Assembly (NCBI GenBank): GCA_900555225.1
Contig: USKL01000016.1
Location: 1 to 13,611, forward strand
From: an uncultured Collinsella sp.
GTDB taxonomy: Bacteria; Actinomycetota; Coriobacteriia; Coriobacteriales; Coriobacteriaceae
Length of the DNA: 13,611 bases
Direction of reading: 5' to 3'
Position 1 is the stretch's first letter, and each line of letters begins with the position of its first letter. The notes beneath the pieces were generated by a model. The model was not told the origin of the DNA. It did not search any database and saw only the letters and a program-made list of their open reading frames with translations. Of this stretch, positions 12,749 through 13,611 are shown piece by piece. The position numbers and the translations under genes are program-made.

Positions 12749-13611
12749 CTACTCCTTCGAATCGTTTTGAACTTTGCTGGCGGTCAGCATCTGCTCGAAC
12801 ATCGAGGCCGACTGCGAAAAGTCGCTCGGCAGCACGACCGTCGAGGTTTTACCCGTGCGAGCGAACTCCGTCATCATCTCGGACCACTGCGTAAACATGA
12901 ACAGTTGGTTGGCCTCGTCATTGCCGACACCCGTCTCCTGGATGATCTCGAGCGAATCTTTGATACCCAGCGCGATGGCCTTGCGCTGGTTGGCGATGCC
13001 CTCGCCCGCCTTTTCCATAGCCTCAGCCTCGGCGGTCGCCTCGGTGACGCGCTTGATGCGGTCGGCCTCGGCGAGCTCCTGCGCGGCAGCGCGCTTTCGC
13101 TGGGCGGCATTGATGTCGTTCATGGAGTTCTCGACCTCGGTCGGCAGCGCGATTTTGGTGATGAGTGTCGACACGAGGGTGAAGCCGTAGGCAGCCATCT
13201 GCTCGGACACGGTAGCGTTGACATCCTTGGCGATGTCATCCTTCTTGGCAAAGACCTCATCGAGTGTGTAGACGGGAATCGAAGAGCGCAGGGCGTCGGT
13301 GATGAAGTCACGCATCTGGTCGACGGGCTCCTGCAGCATATAGTAGCTCTTGTAGATGCCCGAATCTGCCGGGCCGGCGCCCATGTCATAGCTCACGTGG
13401 TACTGAGCAGAGACCTCAAGGCCGATGGTCACGTTGTCCTGGGTCTTAACGTCGATGCCAAAACCGTTTTTCATGGTGCGCAGACTCACCGTGGCGGCCT
13501 TGCGGTCGATCACGGGTACCTTCATGTGGAAGCCCGCATTGACGATGCGATTGAACTTGCCCAGGCGCTCGATGATCACGGCATGCTGTTGTTCAACGAC
13601 ATAGCAGGCGT
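12749..13611 (-). CDS. SPFH-domain membrane protein, stomatin/prohibitin/HIR-like (partial at its N-terminus)
   Basis: The reading frame stays open to the right edge: ACYVVEQQHAVIIERLGKF continues upstream of the first internal start-like codon, so the true start and the expected N-terminal membrane anchor are beyond 13611. The SPFH beta-domain is evident (VVEQQHAVIIERLGKFNRI, NAGFHMKVPVIDR, DVKTQDNVTIGLEVSAQYHV). Then come the helical segment MRDFITDALRSSIPVYTLDEVFAKKDDI and a charged coiled coil (AQRKRAAAQELAEADRIKRV, EATAEAEAMEKAGEG). Such proteins form large ring or cage assemblies at the inner membrane and organise proteases or membrane microdomains. The YTLDEVFAKKDDIA and EIIQETGV style is closest, from memory, to HIR-type SPFH proteins. 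It precedes rlmH by 6 nt and probably shares its transcript. There is no neighbouring NfeD gene inside the window. Confidence 0.9.
   Translation of the reverse strand, partial: ACYVVEQQHAVIIERLGKFNRIVNAGFHMKVPVIDRKAATVSLRTMKNGFGIDVKTQDNVTIGLEVSAQYHVSYDMGAGPADSGIYKSYYMLQEPVDQMRDFITDALRSSIPVYTLDEVFAKKDDIAKDVNATVSEQMAAYGFTLVSTLITKIALPTEVENSMNDINAAQRKRAAAQELAEADRIKRVTEATAEAEAMEKAGEGIANQRKAIALGIKDSLEIIQETGVGNDEANQLFMFTQWSEMMTEFARTGKTSTVVLPSDFSQSASMFEQMLTASKVQNDSKE

Noticed and set aside
1..13611. CRISPR arrays, insertion sequences, integrases, rRNA genes
   Set aside because: No regularly spaced repeats with spacers, transposase- or integrase-like proteins or rRNA sequence were seen on either strand.

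Overview
The window looks like a stretch of chromosome from a GC-rich actinobacterium of the class Coriobacteriia, most likely Collinsella or a close relative. This is inference from the roughly 60% GC content, the CCA-encoding tRNA genes and the style of the core proteins; no database was consulted. Almost all genes lie on the minus strand. The exceptions are a DD-carboxypeptidase and a 57-residue membrane protein.

Layout, left to right. (1) 1-1111: the N-terminus of a response regulator and, upstream of it, the phosphate-transporter ATPase gene pstB. (2) 1215-4769: a two-component system whose regulator and kinase both resemble VanR/VanS closely in motifs. It diverges from a secreted serine-type D-Ala-D-Ala carboxypeptidase (PBP5/DacA family) that ends at a strong terminator. 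The shared intergenic region holds a TTAAG pair spaced 11 bp, so this reads as a cell-wall-sensing module without the VanH/A/X resistance genes. (3) 4770-5144: a tRNA-like T-arm fragment, tRNA-Ser(GCT) with its own promoter and terminator, and a 19-bp inverted repeat. (4) 5145-6301: a AAA-type ATPase with a C-terminal winged helix, preceded by a striking iteron-like array of three 19-bp repeats. (5) 6390-8831: a large unrecognised protein with TPR-like repeats. (6) 8956-9528: tRNA-Arg(ACG) and a 125-residue unknown protein whose promoter overlaps an SOS-box-like palindrome. (7) 9655-12742: housekeeping genes serS, proC and rlmH, with a divergent 57-residue membrane protein. A composite inverted-repeat element fills the convergent gap between that small gene and proC. 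(8) 12749-13611: an SPFH (stomatin/prohibitin/HIR-like) membrane protein, cut by the window edge and probably translationally coupled to rlmH.

The most interesting non-routine signals are the iteron-like array in front of the winged-helix ATPase, the VanRS-like pair facing a DD-carboxypeptidase, the composite palindromic element at 11269-11427, the SOS-like site at 9589-9600, and the long inverted repeat at 5041-5095. No CRISPR array, insertion sequence, transposase, integrase or rRNA gene is visible. All promoter, operator and start-site calls were made by eye.
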